A DNA stretch of 64,000 bases from Datnioides undecimradiatus (taxonomy: Eukaryota; Chordata; Actinopteri; Lobotiformes; Datnioididae): assembly GCA_008933995.1 (NCBI GenBank), contig WARS01000036.1, forward strand, positions 1,464,419-1,528,418, written 5' to 3'. The position numbers were made by a program, and so were the translations under genes. Below are positions 1 to 12,420 of this stretch, piece after piece (position 1 is the stretch's first letter; each line of letters starts with the position of its first letter). The notes beneath the pieces are model-generated. The model was not told where the DNA came from. It saw only the letters and a list, made by a program, of their open reading frames with translations, and ran no database searches.

Positions 1-506
1 TCTGTTTCCAGGTAAATGTTTCAACATTTCACTCAGTCCTGATAAAGAGACTCAGAATTTTAAAGGAACGACCTCCTCAAAATCCCATCATCTGGTGTAT
101 GCAACCTCCTCTTAACCCCCTCTGTTTAAGAGGTGAGGTGGAATAATCCAGTGTAGCCACACTAGCAGGGGAAGGTGATGAGGCCAGGAGCTGTCATAGA
201 GAGAGCAGGCAAAATATGGTTTCAACAAGAGACAATGTGACACGTTGCGGCTGCCAGGTCAGGAGGTTGAAATCACATATAATTCAAATCAGACACCTTC
301 TCTCCGTGCTGTACTTACTGGCCAGAAAACTTTTGCTGCCTGAAAAAAGGTGAACCAAAAGCAAGAGGCAGAAAGAGCAAGCGCGGTCACCTGGAATGGC
401 TTCATGATGCTTTGTTCTCCGATCATAGAGCATAATTTTTTTCTGAGCCGTCTGCAGATTTTTTTTTTTTACTTCAATTGATTTTCTTAAGCAAAATTGC
501 AATCAA
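1..506. other. Flank of the gypsy relic, no gene seen
   Basis: No exon or recognisable domain was found. The stretch lies downstream, in element orientation, of the integrase remnant and may hold the decayed 3' end of the retrotransposon. I could not match it to the LTR copy near 4.0-4.4 kb. An A/T-rich run at about 459-470 is the only low-complexity feature. Confidence 0.4.
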
Positions 507-1260
507 TCACATTGATTTGGGCTTCCTCAGCTTGCCAGTCATTATGCAATGAGCCAAAGACCTCTGAACTATGTGGCCGAAAACCAGATCATTTGAGCTA
601 AAGCCTAAGCTCTCTTGAGACACCTCCCTAGCAGCTAACATTAGCCACGGTAATCCATCCTCCCAATCACAGTCCAACTCAGTGCAGTAGGAACGAAGAA
701 GAGACTTTAAGTCGATGAAATCTTTCAAGAGCTCCTGAAAACCTGAGCATGATAGGCACTGGATGGCAGATGTTTGATGTTTAACGCGTTTCATCACTTC
801 TGCAAGCACTACGAGCAAATTAGAACCCTGGTCAGACTGAATTATCTTTGGAATACCAAAAATAGACATAAACTGTGTCAAAGCTATAACAATAGACTTG
901 GCGGTAATGTTTCTAAGAGGGTAGGCAGCCGGGTAGCGTGTAGCCTGACCTCCTTTCATTAGCAAAGAGATTGCTACCGGCTTTACGGCGTGGTAAGGAC
1001 CAACACAATCCCTACAATTAAGATATTTCAAATACGTTCCAGCAGCAGGAATTGGATAGAGAGGGCGAAGCAGTAGCTGGTTTTGACTTTTTCCAGTCAA
1101 CTGTAGAAGTATGACGCATTTTAATAAAAGCGAAATATCTTTTTTTCACCCGAGGCCAATAGAAATGTCTCAGGGAACTCTATCATAAGTTTTTCTTACT
1201 CCCCCAAATGGCCTGCCACCATCGCCTTGAGCAATCAGGCTTGCCGTGACCTTAACCAGC
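507..1260 (-). pseudogene. Ty3/gypsy integrase remnant
   Basis: Minus-strand reading resembles the integrase of fish Ty3/gypsy retrotransposons. The catalytic core is recognisable by the DCVGP stretch, the IQSDQGSN segment that carries the second catalytic Asp, and the following LPWLMLAAREV and FSSNDLVFGH blocks. The N-terminal zinc-binding region upstream, to about 1260, can be followed only across stop codons. The region that should hold the catalytic Glu (about 690-760) no longer matches the family well. The 197-codon open stretch at 507-1100 is therefore a surviving fragment, not an expressed gene. It belongs with the zinc knuckle at 2156-2197 and the primer-binding site at 3983-4000 on the same strand. 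Confidence 0.8.
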
Positions 1261-2155
1261 CGGCAATACGATTTGCATAACTTCGTCCCCCATAAAACAA
1301 TCCCCCTGAGGAAGCCATTTCCTCAACAACAAACCATCTTGGAAAAAATAACCACAGTGCACTGTCCTCATGATCTGGGAGGCTTGGCTATATAAGGCCT
1401 GAAGAGTTGGATCATTTCTCTGCTCTTCCTTGTAAGGTCACTGGAACAGAGGCAATGGAAAAGTAGAGCACAGAAGCCCAGGCTCTCTTTTCCCATCTGT
1501 TTTTCAATAAATATCAGAACCATCACTGGTCACGGCACACTGGCACGTCATCCCTGCCCACAGGTGGGGAAGGTAGCTACATCCCTGGAGACTCAGGCTT
1601 CCTTCCACATGGGAAATGACATTGTTTATTGGCACAGGAACATCAGGCACACCGGCTTCCAGCCAGGTCCATTTCCCAGACCTGTATACCCTCATAGAAG
1701 CAAAGAAGGGCGCACTGCCATGGCCACTTCACCTGTCACTAGACTTGAAAACAATTTTAGTTTATGTTGTGGAGCTGCAAAGGCGGTCAAACTTCATCCC
1801 TCAGGACATCCTTTGCACAAAACCAGTTTCTGTCTCAGAGGAGAAAAATGCTTTAGAGTCCCAGAATGAATGAATCCAGTGCCCAAATCCCTCAATGTAT
1901 CTTAGGCTTTTTGTCATCCCAACCAATGACTCAAACCATCAGAACAAACGCAGCATAACCGGAGTCAATGTCATCAGCTATCGAATCTGTCTGTTCTTGC
2001 TTCACTACAGGAACCTTAGTCGCTGACTCAGATGAAAGAATTTTGTATGTGCTTTCACACTGCAACAATAACACTAGCTCTCTCTTCACACTTGAATGCA
2101 CCAACTAGCCGGTTTTGCTGTGCAAGCCACTCTTGGATTTTCTCCTCAACACAGG

Positions 2156-2197
2156 ACACTCATTCCTCCAGTGACCCTTAGCAAAACAGTAGTTACA
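2156..2197 (-). pseudogene. Gag CCHC zinc knuckle remnant
   Basis: The minus strand reads CNYCFAKGHWRNEC, a perfect CX2CX4HX4C retroviral-type zinc knuckle, flanked by basic and Pro residues. This is the nucleocapsid signature of gag in LTR retrotransposons. A further 60-codon open stretch at 2242-2424 continues upstream in gag direction and looks like capsid C-terminal sequence, with less certainty. Confidence 0.8.
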
Positions 2198-2563
2198 TAC
2201 ACGATTAGGGTCAAACTTTCCCCGTAAACCACGGTCCAGATTTACAGACCTTTAAAATTCTTCAGACACCCTTGTTGAGCAAGCCCCACCAAAACCTTCT
2301 CTACAGCTTGCCTCTCCACATACGATTCTCTTAAAAAACCTTTGTAGAGACAGGAGACAAACTCATCTGCCAACGCTGGGCAGCAGCAGTGTAGTAACCT
2401 TCTGTTTTCATTTAGGTAGGTCACAATGCGATCCAGGCAGCACGTGTTTTTTTTTTGAACTGTTCAAGCAAAATAAGATCCTAGAAAGATCTTCCGCGAT
2501 TTCCACCTGGGAAGCAGCACACCAGCCCAGTTAAAATAGGTAATCAATCACGGGGAGACAAGC

Positions 2564-2872
2564 TCAGTGTAGGTCTGCTTCTGCTGTGAAGACCCTGAAC
2601 CATACCGATAAGCCTCGTGATAACTCGTAAGCTTTCAAATATGGCCGCTGGCAAAGGATATCCGCCCTATCTCTAACATTTAAGGCCAGAAAAAGCCTCT
2701 TGAGCTTTTGCCAGTGAGTACCTGCAGCAGCAAATGCGCTCTCACATCGGATGATTTCGAGCCTCTGCCAAGCGCTCCGACAATACCAGCCATCAGGATC
2801 TTCATTAGAAAGCAGGAACCCAGCGCCAAATTGAGAGCAACATCCGATGACAGATTCTGAAACAGGAATCAT
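2564..2872 (-). pseudogene. Unassigned open stretch inside the gypsy relic
   Basis: A 102-codon minus-strand open stretch lies where the 5' half of gag is expected. I do not recognise a domain. It contains three Trp and several Cys residues but no motif I can name. Position and strand suggest that it is part of the retroelement's gag or spacer, or of another nested repeat. Confidence 0.3.
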
Positions 2873-2879
2873 ATCTTCT

Positions 2880-3980
2880 TTGCTTATTGGCTCAGGTTGA
2901 AGTTTCCCATACTTATAAGCTCTAACTTGTAACGTTCAACTCCCAGTTCTTTTTCTCATGAAGCTAGCTCAACTTGCGACAACCAGAGCCTCCTGCCTCC
3001 AACACCAACTCAGAGACCTTATTTTGTTCCTGTTGGAGCTGCCTTAGAAAAGCTGTTTTGTTGCTCAAATGTCAGGCAGCTCCCAAGTCAGTCAAAATAA
3101 GACACCGATGATCAGTTTCGCCGGCTCGCGCAGGAGAAACATCAGAAAACACTTTTTATCACGGAAAGGACCAGCACCACTGCCGGAGCAGACAAAACCT
3201 CTTCTCCACCAAAGTGGGCACTTTAATGTAGCCAACATGACAGTTTTTTTGGACTGCTTGTGGGTTCAACCGCAATGATCAGCAGCCTCCAAAAGCTGAT
3301 CCTTTTATATGGATTAAGCAGTTCTTCAGTTGGACACTGCAAAATCCTCAGTGACCATTTTCATCAGTTAGGGAACACTAAAAAAATACTATAACCTCTA
3401 CAAAATGAGCAGAACTGTGACCTGCACAAAATTTTCACAATACAGAGAGCAACAGACTGCTTCAGAACTGGAACCCCACTTCCTCTACCTAACTGCTTAC
3501 CCAGTCTAACTTACTCACTCAACCCTAGTCTTCATGCAGATTCATGGCGGGATGAATTAAGCACCAAGCCCAGTGACCCGGTTGACTTCGAGCATGCTGA
3601 AAACCACCTCGACAGTCCTGGAGTACCCCCGAGCAATTGCTCTAACCACTTTACTGCACAGAAATAACAAACTAAAACAAAAAAAGGGTCAATGGAGACC
3701 ACTAGTGCCCCACATTGCTTAAGCCTAATAACAGAAAAAGGGTTCCGGAATAACTTTTCAGCTTCATCCGTCTATAAACGACCACTGGTTGTACAAAACA
3801 AATTTGTTTTAACCAGCAACCTCTGTGAATTATACACTTCTTGAGGAGGAATACCAAACAGACCAGTAGCAAAACCAAGTGTTTATTTCTACAAAATCTG
3901 AAAGTACAAGCAAAACTGTGTCAAACACTCCCTCAAAACAAATACTCACCCACACTACAAGATCCCCAGCATTAACTTTG
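2880..3980. other. Leader region of the gypsy relic, no ORF
   Basis: This stretch lies between the primer-binding site and the first recognisable gag-like sequence and has no long open frame. I see nothing else in it. Confidence 0.4.
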
Positions 3981-3982
3981 GG

Positions 3983-4000
3983 ATCCCGGAATGACCCCCA
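3983..4000 (-). other. tRNA-Pro-type primer-binding site
   Basis: On the minus strand the 18 bases TGGGGGTCATTCCGGGAT match 14 of 18 positions of the tRNA-Pro primer-binding site used by murine leukaemia virus. It starts two bases after a CA dinucleotide that would end the LTR (base 4003). This fixes the border between LTR and internal region. Confidence 0.65.
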
Positions 4001-4002
4001 TT

Positions 4003-4390
4003 TGTTACCACTAACAAAGGTGGCAACAAAAAGGGAAGTCACACACAAATATAACTGTAAAAGTAGCTTTATTTTAACATAACTAAAGTAACTCATTGTA
4101 AAAATAGATGTAATTGTGTAGTTAAACAAAGTCAGTCATGTCAGCAATGTATGAATGGTAAGACACATGGTGGAGTTGCCAATGTTGTAAGGTGCAACAA
4201 ACCAAACAAAAGAATCAGATGGTGGCTCTGGAGCCCTACTGGAAGAGTGAGGAGAGAGAGAAACAATACAGAGGGCCGTCTTGCTTAAACCCTCTGAAGG
4301 CTGACCCACATGGGCAGGTCTAACAACGACCACCTCCCACTCTACCTCCTGGCACTCCCCCGCGCCTGTAACAAAAACAGGGGTGAACAA
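4003..4390 (-). repeat. LTR-like sequence, outer end unknown
   Basis: Directly upstream, in element orientation, of the primer-binding site. The minus strand has an AATAAA polyadenylation signal (plus TTTATT about 4068-4074) some 65 bases before the terminal CA, as expected for R-U5. The start of the LTR was not located and no second copy was found in the window. Confidence 0.5.
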
Positions 4391-4655
4391 GTAGGCAGGT
4401 GGGAGGGGGGTCGTCCATGTAACAGATCAGGTTTCTGTCTCCTAGTCCATTGTCTTCCTAGTTCCAGTAGCCAATTTACAACATCAAGGTGCCTGGTCCC
4501 TCAGCACCCTAAGCATGAACCTTGTTTCACCGAGAACAGCGTCACAAGGCAGTATGACTCTATATTTGTGTCTCTCACATCATTATAGGTAAATGAGCAG
4601 CCTAGCTGTCCAAGGGCCTTGCCTGGGGACCCATACTGAATGGGATCACTGAACC

Positions 4656-4661
<6 letters not shown>

Positions 4662-4689
<28 letters not shown>
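4662..4689. repeat. (TA)n microsatellite
   Basis: Fourteen or so TA units directly beside the insertion site of the Tc1 element, which targets TA dinucleotides. Confidence 0.95.
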
Positions 4690-4692
<3 letters not shown>

Positions 4693-4713
4693 CTTTGCAG
4701 CATGCAGAATATA

Positions 4714-5917
<1,204 letters not shown>

Positions 5918-5919
5918 TA

Positions 5920-6392
5920 TTTTAAAAATCCATTTGCTTGATATGTATTGTACTAGAAAGCATTTCTTTTCCCAGGGAGTATTGACATGCTTTAACACTA
6001 TTCCCTCCCCTATCCACAATCTGACATATGGCAATCACACCCACTACACACCCTGTCCAGAGAAAGGTCACCTTCATAAGAAGAAAATAGTCCATGCGTA
6101 GGAGGTAAAAGCAATGAGAAAGTCCCTCCATTACGTTGTAGCATACACAAGCAAAATGACACTGAGCCACATGCAATAAGAAGATTAATGCATTTATGGA
6201 AAGCTGCTGAATCTAGAGTAGAATGAATAGAAATGAGCAGAAAGCACATCTGTTTATGACATATCTACAGAAGCTCTTATCTCTGACTACTTTACACATA
6301 GATCTGAATGAAAATACAAAGAAAAACACTTGAGACAAAATAGGTAATGCTATGATTATTACATAATATTAAATAAAATGTATTTACATACA
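5920..6392. other. Intergenic spacer
   Basis: AT-rich sequence between the Tc1 element and the probable nyx polyadenylation signal. No gene or named repeat seen. Confidence 0.4.
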
Positions 6393-6398
6393 TTTATT
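6393..6398 (-). terminator. nyx: Candidate nyx polyadenylation signal
   Basis: Minus-strand AATAAA about 380 bases after the nyx stop codon. If used, the 3' UTR runs from 6777 to about 6375. Further A/T-rich hexamers lie nearby, so the exact site is uncertain. Confidence 0.4.
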
Positions 6399-6777
6399 AT
6401 GTATATATTATGCAACAAAAGGTGGATACACATAAAGGTTTCCACGGTAATCCACAGTTCAATAGACACTTGCCTGTGTAATTGTGGAAATGAATCCTGC
6501 AACCATACCGAAAATATATATATCAGATCATGTAGTTGTATAAATATCAGATAATTGTATATAAACAGTTAATGTGGAAATAAATACCAGAATGTCAACA
6601 ACAGCCTTTTCTCTGAAGACAGCTGAAAACAATCAGTTAACTGCATTTGCATTTTAATTAAAAAAAAATCCTATATATGGAAGCATCCAAGGAATAGTAT
6701 TCCTTTGACCTCTTATCTGTAATCTGAAAACTACTACTTGCTGTTTCTATTAATTGCAAGCCCTATTTTCAAAGTTC

Positions 6778-8673
6778 TCATGTGCCAGAAAGAAAGTAAA
6801 TAATATCTGACTGGTCCATCAACTCAAAGAGGAGACACACTACAAGGATGCAGAAAATTGATTGGTACAGCTGGGCCCATTGCCCTCTGACCCCTGCAAA
6901 GAGCTGGTCATCCTCATCCAGAAGGGTCCCATTGCGAGGGCTCTCTGTACTGTTCCCCATCTCCTCTCTGAGCTCCTGCTGGAGCAGCTTAGAAATGAGA
7001 CTATTGAAGCGGTTCTCTGTAGTGGTGATGATCTCAGAGGAAGCAGTGGTCAAGTTCAGCTCTACAGGGTCCACACATGTGCCATTCAGCTTTGCAAAGA
7101 CCACCTCGCTGAGATCTAGCCCTGACACAGAGGAAGGTGAGGCACAGGGAATGTCTCGCACCAGTTTGTAGTTTTCCATCCACTCTTTTAGCCACTCGAG
7201 GGAGCAGTCACACTCCCAGGGGTTTTTGAAGAGGTAGAGGCGTCCCAGGAAATAGATGGGCTGGAAAACAGGAAAGGGCAGGGTGGTGAGGTTGTTGCTG
7301 TTCAAGTGAAGCGTGATCAGGCTGGTAAGATTCTCGAAAGTGCCCTCCTCAATATATAGCACCTGGTTCCTATCCAGGTACAGGACCTCCAGTTCCACCA
7401 GGTCACTGAACCATGTCTTAGACACATTGGTCAACTGATTTCCCCCGAGGTTGAGCATCTTGAGGCGACTAAGGCCCTTGAAGGCAAGCCTGGGCAAATC
7501 AGACAACAAGTTGTCATTGAGGTAGAAATTCTCCAGCCGCACAAGGTCCTGGAAGGCCTGGTCATGGATCACGTTAATGCGGTTCTCCTGGAGGTTTAGA
7601 TACCTGCAAAAATAAGAAGAAAGAGATGTTAAAAGACAAACCTGAGGACTTTAGGGTGTTCTTTATTAAAATAAAAAAATCAGGTTTTATCAGTTATTTC
7701 TACTAGCTGTGTGAAGTGACCTCCAGCCTGTGACTTACTTGAGACTACCAAGGCCCAACAGGGAGTTGTAAGCCACTGCCTCTATCTTGTTCCTTTCCAG
7801 ATAGATGTGAGTCAGGTTCTCCATGCCTCTGATTGCTCCAGGGATTCTCCTGAAGTTGTTTTGGAAGCAAAGTAGCTCCTTCAATGCTGTTTGTTCTATG
7901 AAGATGCGGTCAGGGATGTTGAAAAGGTTACAGTCTGACAAGTCCAGGCGCACCAGTTTCTTTAGCCCCGTGAATGTTCGTGTATGAAGATAACTGATGT
8001 ACTCGTTGTGTGCCATTTTCAGGTTTACTAAGTTGGAGAGGCCCTGCAGGACAAAGGTTCAGCTGTGTGTTTAATATGCAGATTAGAAAATGTATTTTCA
8101 CAAGTTGCTGCTCAGTTTACAAAACCCCAAAATGAAGTTATAATCACTTGCATTCCAGATCAATAAGACAACTGCAGTCCCATTTGTTTGTGTGCAGGGT
8201 AAAACAGAGCAGTTTCTGTGTAAATTTTGGCCATGCAGTGATAAGATTCAAGTTTCTTTTAAAAGGATCTTTTAAAGAGGCCGTTCAAACAAAAAAGTCC
8301 CACATTTGAATTCCATTGACTTCCATTGTTTTAAAACAAAACTCAGGGGTACATAAAACAATGGGATGAACCAATCATTCAACATTGCATGATATGGCAT
8401 TTTTAAATGCTTTTGTTATTTTTGATTTTTTTTTGCAATTAAAATGTTCAGGTAATCAGGTAAGTGTGCTCTCTTTTCTAAGCACCTGTCTTCTAAAGCC
8501 AACAGCCCACAATGGCCTTCCCATTTAACAGCAGAGATAAATACAGCTCAAGCTGCAACAGCATCCACGCTCCATTTTTCAAAAGGTCTATCATTCCAAA
8601 TTTAGTTTTAAAATCTTTTTAAAGGAGGCTGTTTCCACTATAAAAATGTCATTAATTATTTCTACTTTTCTTT

Positions 8674-8705
<32 letters not shown>

Positions 8706-10031
8706 TGCACTTGAAATTTTAGCACAAAATCACAGCAGACCTTGAAGGCTCCAGGGGTAATGAAGGAGATGTTGTTGTGGTCAAGAGAGAGAGACTTGAG
8801 GGAGGGCAGTGTGCCAAAGGCCCTCTCTGACAGGAACTTGAGTCTGTTCTTCTCCAGGTTGATGGCAGAGGCCTCACAAGGAAATTCTTTGGGCAGTTCA
8901 GCAAGGCCAGAGCGGTCACACAACACACTGCAACTTTTCTCCTGCGTGCAGGAGCAGGATGCTGGGCAGGCCCGAACACATGCCCATCGTGCCAGCACCA
9001 CCTGAGGCAGCAGGCACAGCACGAAGACTGAAAGAAGGAGAGGAAAAGCATGAATATGGAAGTAAAATCATTGCTGTTAGTCTGAAATACTGTCTTGCAA
9101 AGAACAGACAAATTTTATCTCTATTGAAAAAACATTTCTTTAAATATTGTGCATGTTGCCAACAACACTCTGTAATCTATATTCTACTTCACTACTATTT
9201 GATACACTTATTTCTGTTATTCCCTCCTCAATGCAGTTTAAAACATTTCACCACTCCACTCAACATTCTATCAATTTGTAACAATGTATGTGATTATAAT
9301 AACAAATAATATAATAATACGTTATACGTTACAATATTATTATTCTTCTAAAAACTTCAACTTATTTAACTCAAGGAACTAATTTAACTAAACTAATTTT
9401 TCTTGTTACGTTTTTTCAGTTTTTATTGTGCAATGAGAAATGAGTTCAGCGCTCCAGCCTTGCTATGCTAACCAGCTGCTGGCTTCATACTGAACTGACG
9501 GATACTCCTATTATTAAATGTCACAGAATCACAGAAAAAGCTGAAGTTTTGCACACACAAGACTGAAGTGTTCTTTGCTACTTTGAATGTGAACTGTGTT
9601 CTCACAGTTCACATTCAGGTTGAGGGCCAAGCTGTTGCTTTGCCAGCTGCTGGTTAAATGATGATGTGATTAAGAAAGAACAGTGTGCATTAGAGATTAG
9701 CCCCACAACAATAGGTATTGTCTGTGCCTGGGATTTCACCCTCAATACAGTTCACCTCAGCTCTAGTTTGGCCCTGGCTTTTAGTCTGATCAATCCCCAT
9801 AAATGAAATGTCTTTGATTGACATTTCAAATACTAATTTCTGGATGGCTCACTGAAAGAAATCTTCATGATAAGGAGTAAAACATGCTAAGCTAAAACAT
9901 TATTAATTTTTTTAAAATCAGGATTTACAGTGTAAGGAAACATTTTTTTAACAAGCCAGAATAGACTGAGACCAAAAAGCAGTACAGGAAGAAGCGGACT
10001 GAAACTGACCAGTGAAAGTGATGGCAGTCAT
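6778..10031 (-). CDS. nyx: Nyctalopin, small LRR synaptic protein
   Basis: Coding exons on the minus strand are 10031-10010, 9027-8741, 8043-7739 and 7603-6778. All have GT-AG borders and matching phases, and give 479 residues (human NYX is 481). A hydrophobic signal sequence is followed by the Cys-rich N-cap ([12 protein letters not shown]), about eleven leucine-rich repeats, a C-cap with [16 protein letters not shown]-glycosylation motifs and a C-terminal hydrophobic segment ([10 protein letters not shown]) for membrane attachment. The blocks RAFGTLPSL and [10 protein letters not shown] match mammalian nyctalopin. In mammals nyctalopin holds TRPM1 and mGluR6 together on ON-bipolar dendrites and its loss causes night blindness; that role is inherited here by orthology. 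The start at 10031 was chosen because a 22-base first exon splices in phase to complete a signal peptide. Confidence 0.95.
8677..8705. repeat. A/G-rich simple repeat
   Basis: Poly(A) followed by AAAAG units, in the intron between nyx coding exons 2 and 3. On the transcribed strand it is a pyrimidine tract just downstream of the donor at 8740. Confidence 0.8.
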
Positions 10032-10074
10032 TACTGTAGTCTCTTATCTGGGACATGCCAGGATTAACGGAGGT
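10010..10074 (-). other. nyx: nyx exon holding the start codon
   Basis: The minus strand shows an acceptor CCTTTTCAG before base 10074 and a donor GTCAGT after base 10010. The start ATG is at 10031-10029, so 43 bases are 5' UTR. An out-of-frame upstream ATG also lies in this exon. Confidence 0.7.
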
Positions 10075-10330
10075 CTGAAAAGGCACAGAAGAGCACAGCA
10101 GGACTTCATGATGAACTATTATGAATTATATAAATATGTGACAAATCTAGTATTGGAAATCCATAGGTGATCTAGTGTAAAAGTCATAGCTTTAGCTCTG
10201 TTCAAATCTAACTTTAACTGGCAATAACAGATGTGCATGGAGAATGTATCACAACTGTTAACTTTAGCAAACACATATAACTACTGGAAATAATTACCAG
10301 GAAAGAATGAAAGAACAAAAGAAAACATAC

Positions 10331-10375
10331 CTGTGGATCTTTCCCAACAGTTGCATCCATGTGTGTTAGAGTTCA
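10331..10375 (-). other. nyx: Probable nyx 5' leader exon with upstream ATG
   Basis: A strong donor (CAG followed by GTATGT) ends this candidate exon at 10331. An ATG at 10360-10358 opens a frame that, after splicing to 10074, continues through the true start codon in another frame and stops at 8918-8916 (68 codons). The 5' limit is not visible. Exon use is inferred from splice signals only. Confidence 0.4.
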
Positions 10376-10714
10376 CTGTCCAAATATTCATGCATGTGTT
10401 CATCTTGTCCATCCCATACCATAACAGCCTGCACAGTACACATTCAATGGCCTAACTGAGCAAGCTTATTCATTGCTTCTGCCTGACATAGATCTCCAGC
10501 AAAAAGTGTATGTGGTTGTTTTTACACTTCATCCTCCCCCTTGACCATGTGCATGTGTGTAAATCCATCTCTTAATGGCAGTGAAATCCCCTGGATGGAA
10601 TGATGGAGAGAGGGATGGATAGAGATGGGCGGTTGGCAGGATTACAGGAGTACAGCAAAGCTCCCAGATCAAACTGCTAGGGCAGAGTGGAAACACACAG
10701 ATTACGCCCTACCA

Positions 10715-10752
<38 letters not shown>

Positions 10753-12420
10753 TCTGTTTCCATTAATTCAGATGACATTACACTGACTTACATTAATTTC
10801 CTGAAGACTTACCCTTAGCCTAACTACCGCCTGCCTTACCCTAACCTTCACCCAAACCTTATCATAAACCAAGTATTTCTACTAAAATTGTATGTATGTA
10901 ATGGAAATTGCAAAATGCAAGCCCCCATAACCCGACAGGACTCACCCATCAAGTCCCCACAGTGCGACTTTGCAAACAGATACATATCCCTATATCATCA
11001 TTAATACACGTTAATACACACTAACACTCTCACACAGCATAAATTTGGGCACAAAACTTATTAGAAATGCTGATGTGGGGATGAATTAGGGCAGTGATAT
11101 GCCATCATTGGCATAATCTGTTGAGAAATGGGGAACAATACAGTTTGTTTAATATTACTATACCATCCAAGCTGTATGGGCCCACCATCTTCCAGAAAGC
11201 TGAATGCATTCACCATAGCTGGATTCATCCAACATGAATGTCTCTAAATCCTTACTTTAAAATGATCCAGAAGTTATACAACAGGGTCTTAATGGGTGTC
11301 ACTGGATCAGTGGTTATGAAACCCACTCAGCTTATTAAGAGACTGTGTGACCTTTTCAGAGTAAGATGAAAAAAACCCAAACAAAAAATTTGGGTAAACT
11401 GTTGTCTTCTCACTGTCTAAAAGGCTCCAACAGATGTCCAAAGAGGAGTCCATCTGTAGAGGTATTAAATGGAGGTCAGGTTTCTTTTTTGTTGATTATT
11501 TACATCTTTTTTTATTATTAAAAATAATAATGTTGCTTGAGGGTTCAGCATACATGCCTTATGCATAATCTCTGAAGTTATGGTTACCATTGGAAGAGAC
11601 TATGTCAACACTGTAATGACCTCTGAGAGTAATGTGCTGCTCATACAGCCTCCACTCAAGGGAAAAGGCTCACCACAGAATCCTTTATCTGACAGGATTT
11701 TGCTGCCATTCAGCCACAAGTCATATGTAACATTGGTAAAACAGAGGTGTTACTAATTACATAAAAGTTTAGTTCTATTTAAGATTCCGTTTAAGTCATG
11801 ACAGCATTAGTAAGCCAACAGGCACAATAACCAGACCATACAACTGAAGAAGCGAGTGTTGGATTCATTGATTTTGTGTATTTACAAAGTAACACAGATG
11901 TGACACTCATACACATGCTGTACAGTTGTTCCCAGTAACAATAGAACAATTAAGAAATGGCAGCCAGACTTTGTCTTTAATCAAATTACCTGGCACAAGA
12001 AGGCATGTATCAAAACATGTATGCCATTTCCCCTCATCCTTTGCCACCAATATGAGGAGCAATATTTTCAATCATCACTTCATGCTGTTGGAATATGATT
12101 TCTAATTAGTTACCTGGTTTGGTTGTTTGAATGCATTTTAGGTTTGCATTCTTTTGTCTTGTTTAAAAAACAACAAAAAAAACAACCCTTTTTTGATTAG
12201 GGAAAATAAGACCAATCACACAGTTGAATTTAGAAAGGAAATCTTTATATATATATTTCTCCCAAAAGAAACGAAGCCCATCAAATCTATACCAAATTGA
12301 ATTTTGCTGCCCATCTGCCCTGTATCCATAGAGGGCAACAGGCTGCTTGCTACAGGTCTTCTCTGCACAACTACAGTAAACAAGTCTTTAGGAAACATGC
12401 TTGATTCTTCCACATACTTT
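10376..12420. other. nyx/ddx3x intergenic region
   Basis: About 2 kb without recognisable exons. It should contain the nyx promoter, since nyx reads away from it on the minus strand. The only clear repeat is the CA microsatellite at 10714-10751. Confidence 0.5.
10714..10751. repeat. (CA)n microsatellite
   Basis: About 18 uninterrupted CA units, some 340 bases upstream of the candidate nyx leader exon. Confidence 0.95.

Larger units (their letters stand above)
507..4390 (-). mobile_element. Decayed Ty3/gypsy LTR retrotransposon, internally deleted
   Basis: In minus-strand order there are an LTR-like end with an AATAAA signal, a tRNA-Pro-type primer-binding site (3983-4000), degenerate gag sequence with a CCHC zinc knuckle (2156-2197), weak protease-like sequence (about 1500-1700) and integrase (507-1260). 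Only about 1 kb separates the zinc knuckle from the integrase. That is too little for reverse transcriptase and RNase H, and I found neither, so the element has lost its polymerase. The far LTR is not identifiable, so the outer limits are approximate. Stop codons are frequent in every part. Confidence 0.7.

Noticed and set aside
507..1100. 197-codon open frame as a host integrase-derived gene
   Set aside because: The catalytic Glu region is decayed, flanking parts have stops, and it sits inside an LTR element relic.
8719..9111. 130-codon minus-strand open frame over nyx exon 2
   Set aside because: It is the wrong frame of the nyx exon and runs into intron on both sides; the LRR frame explains the conservation.
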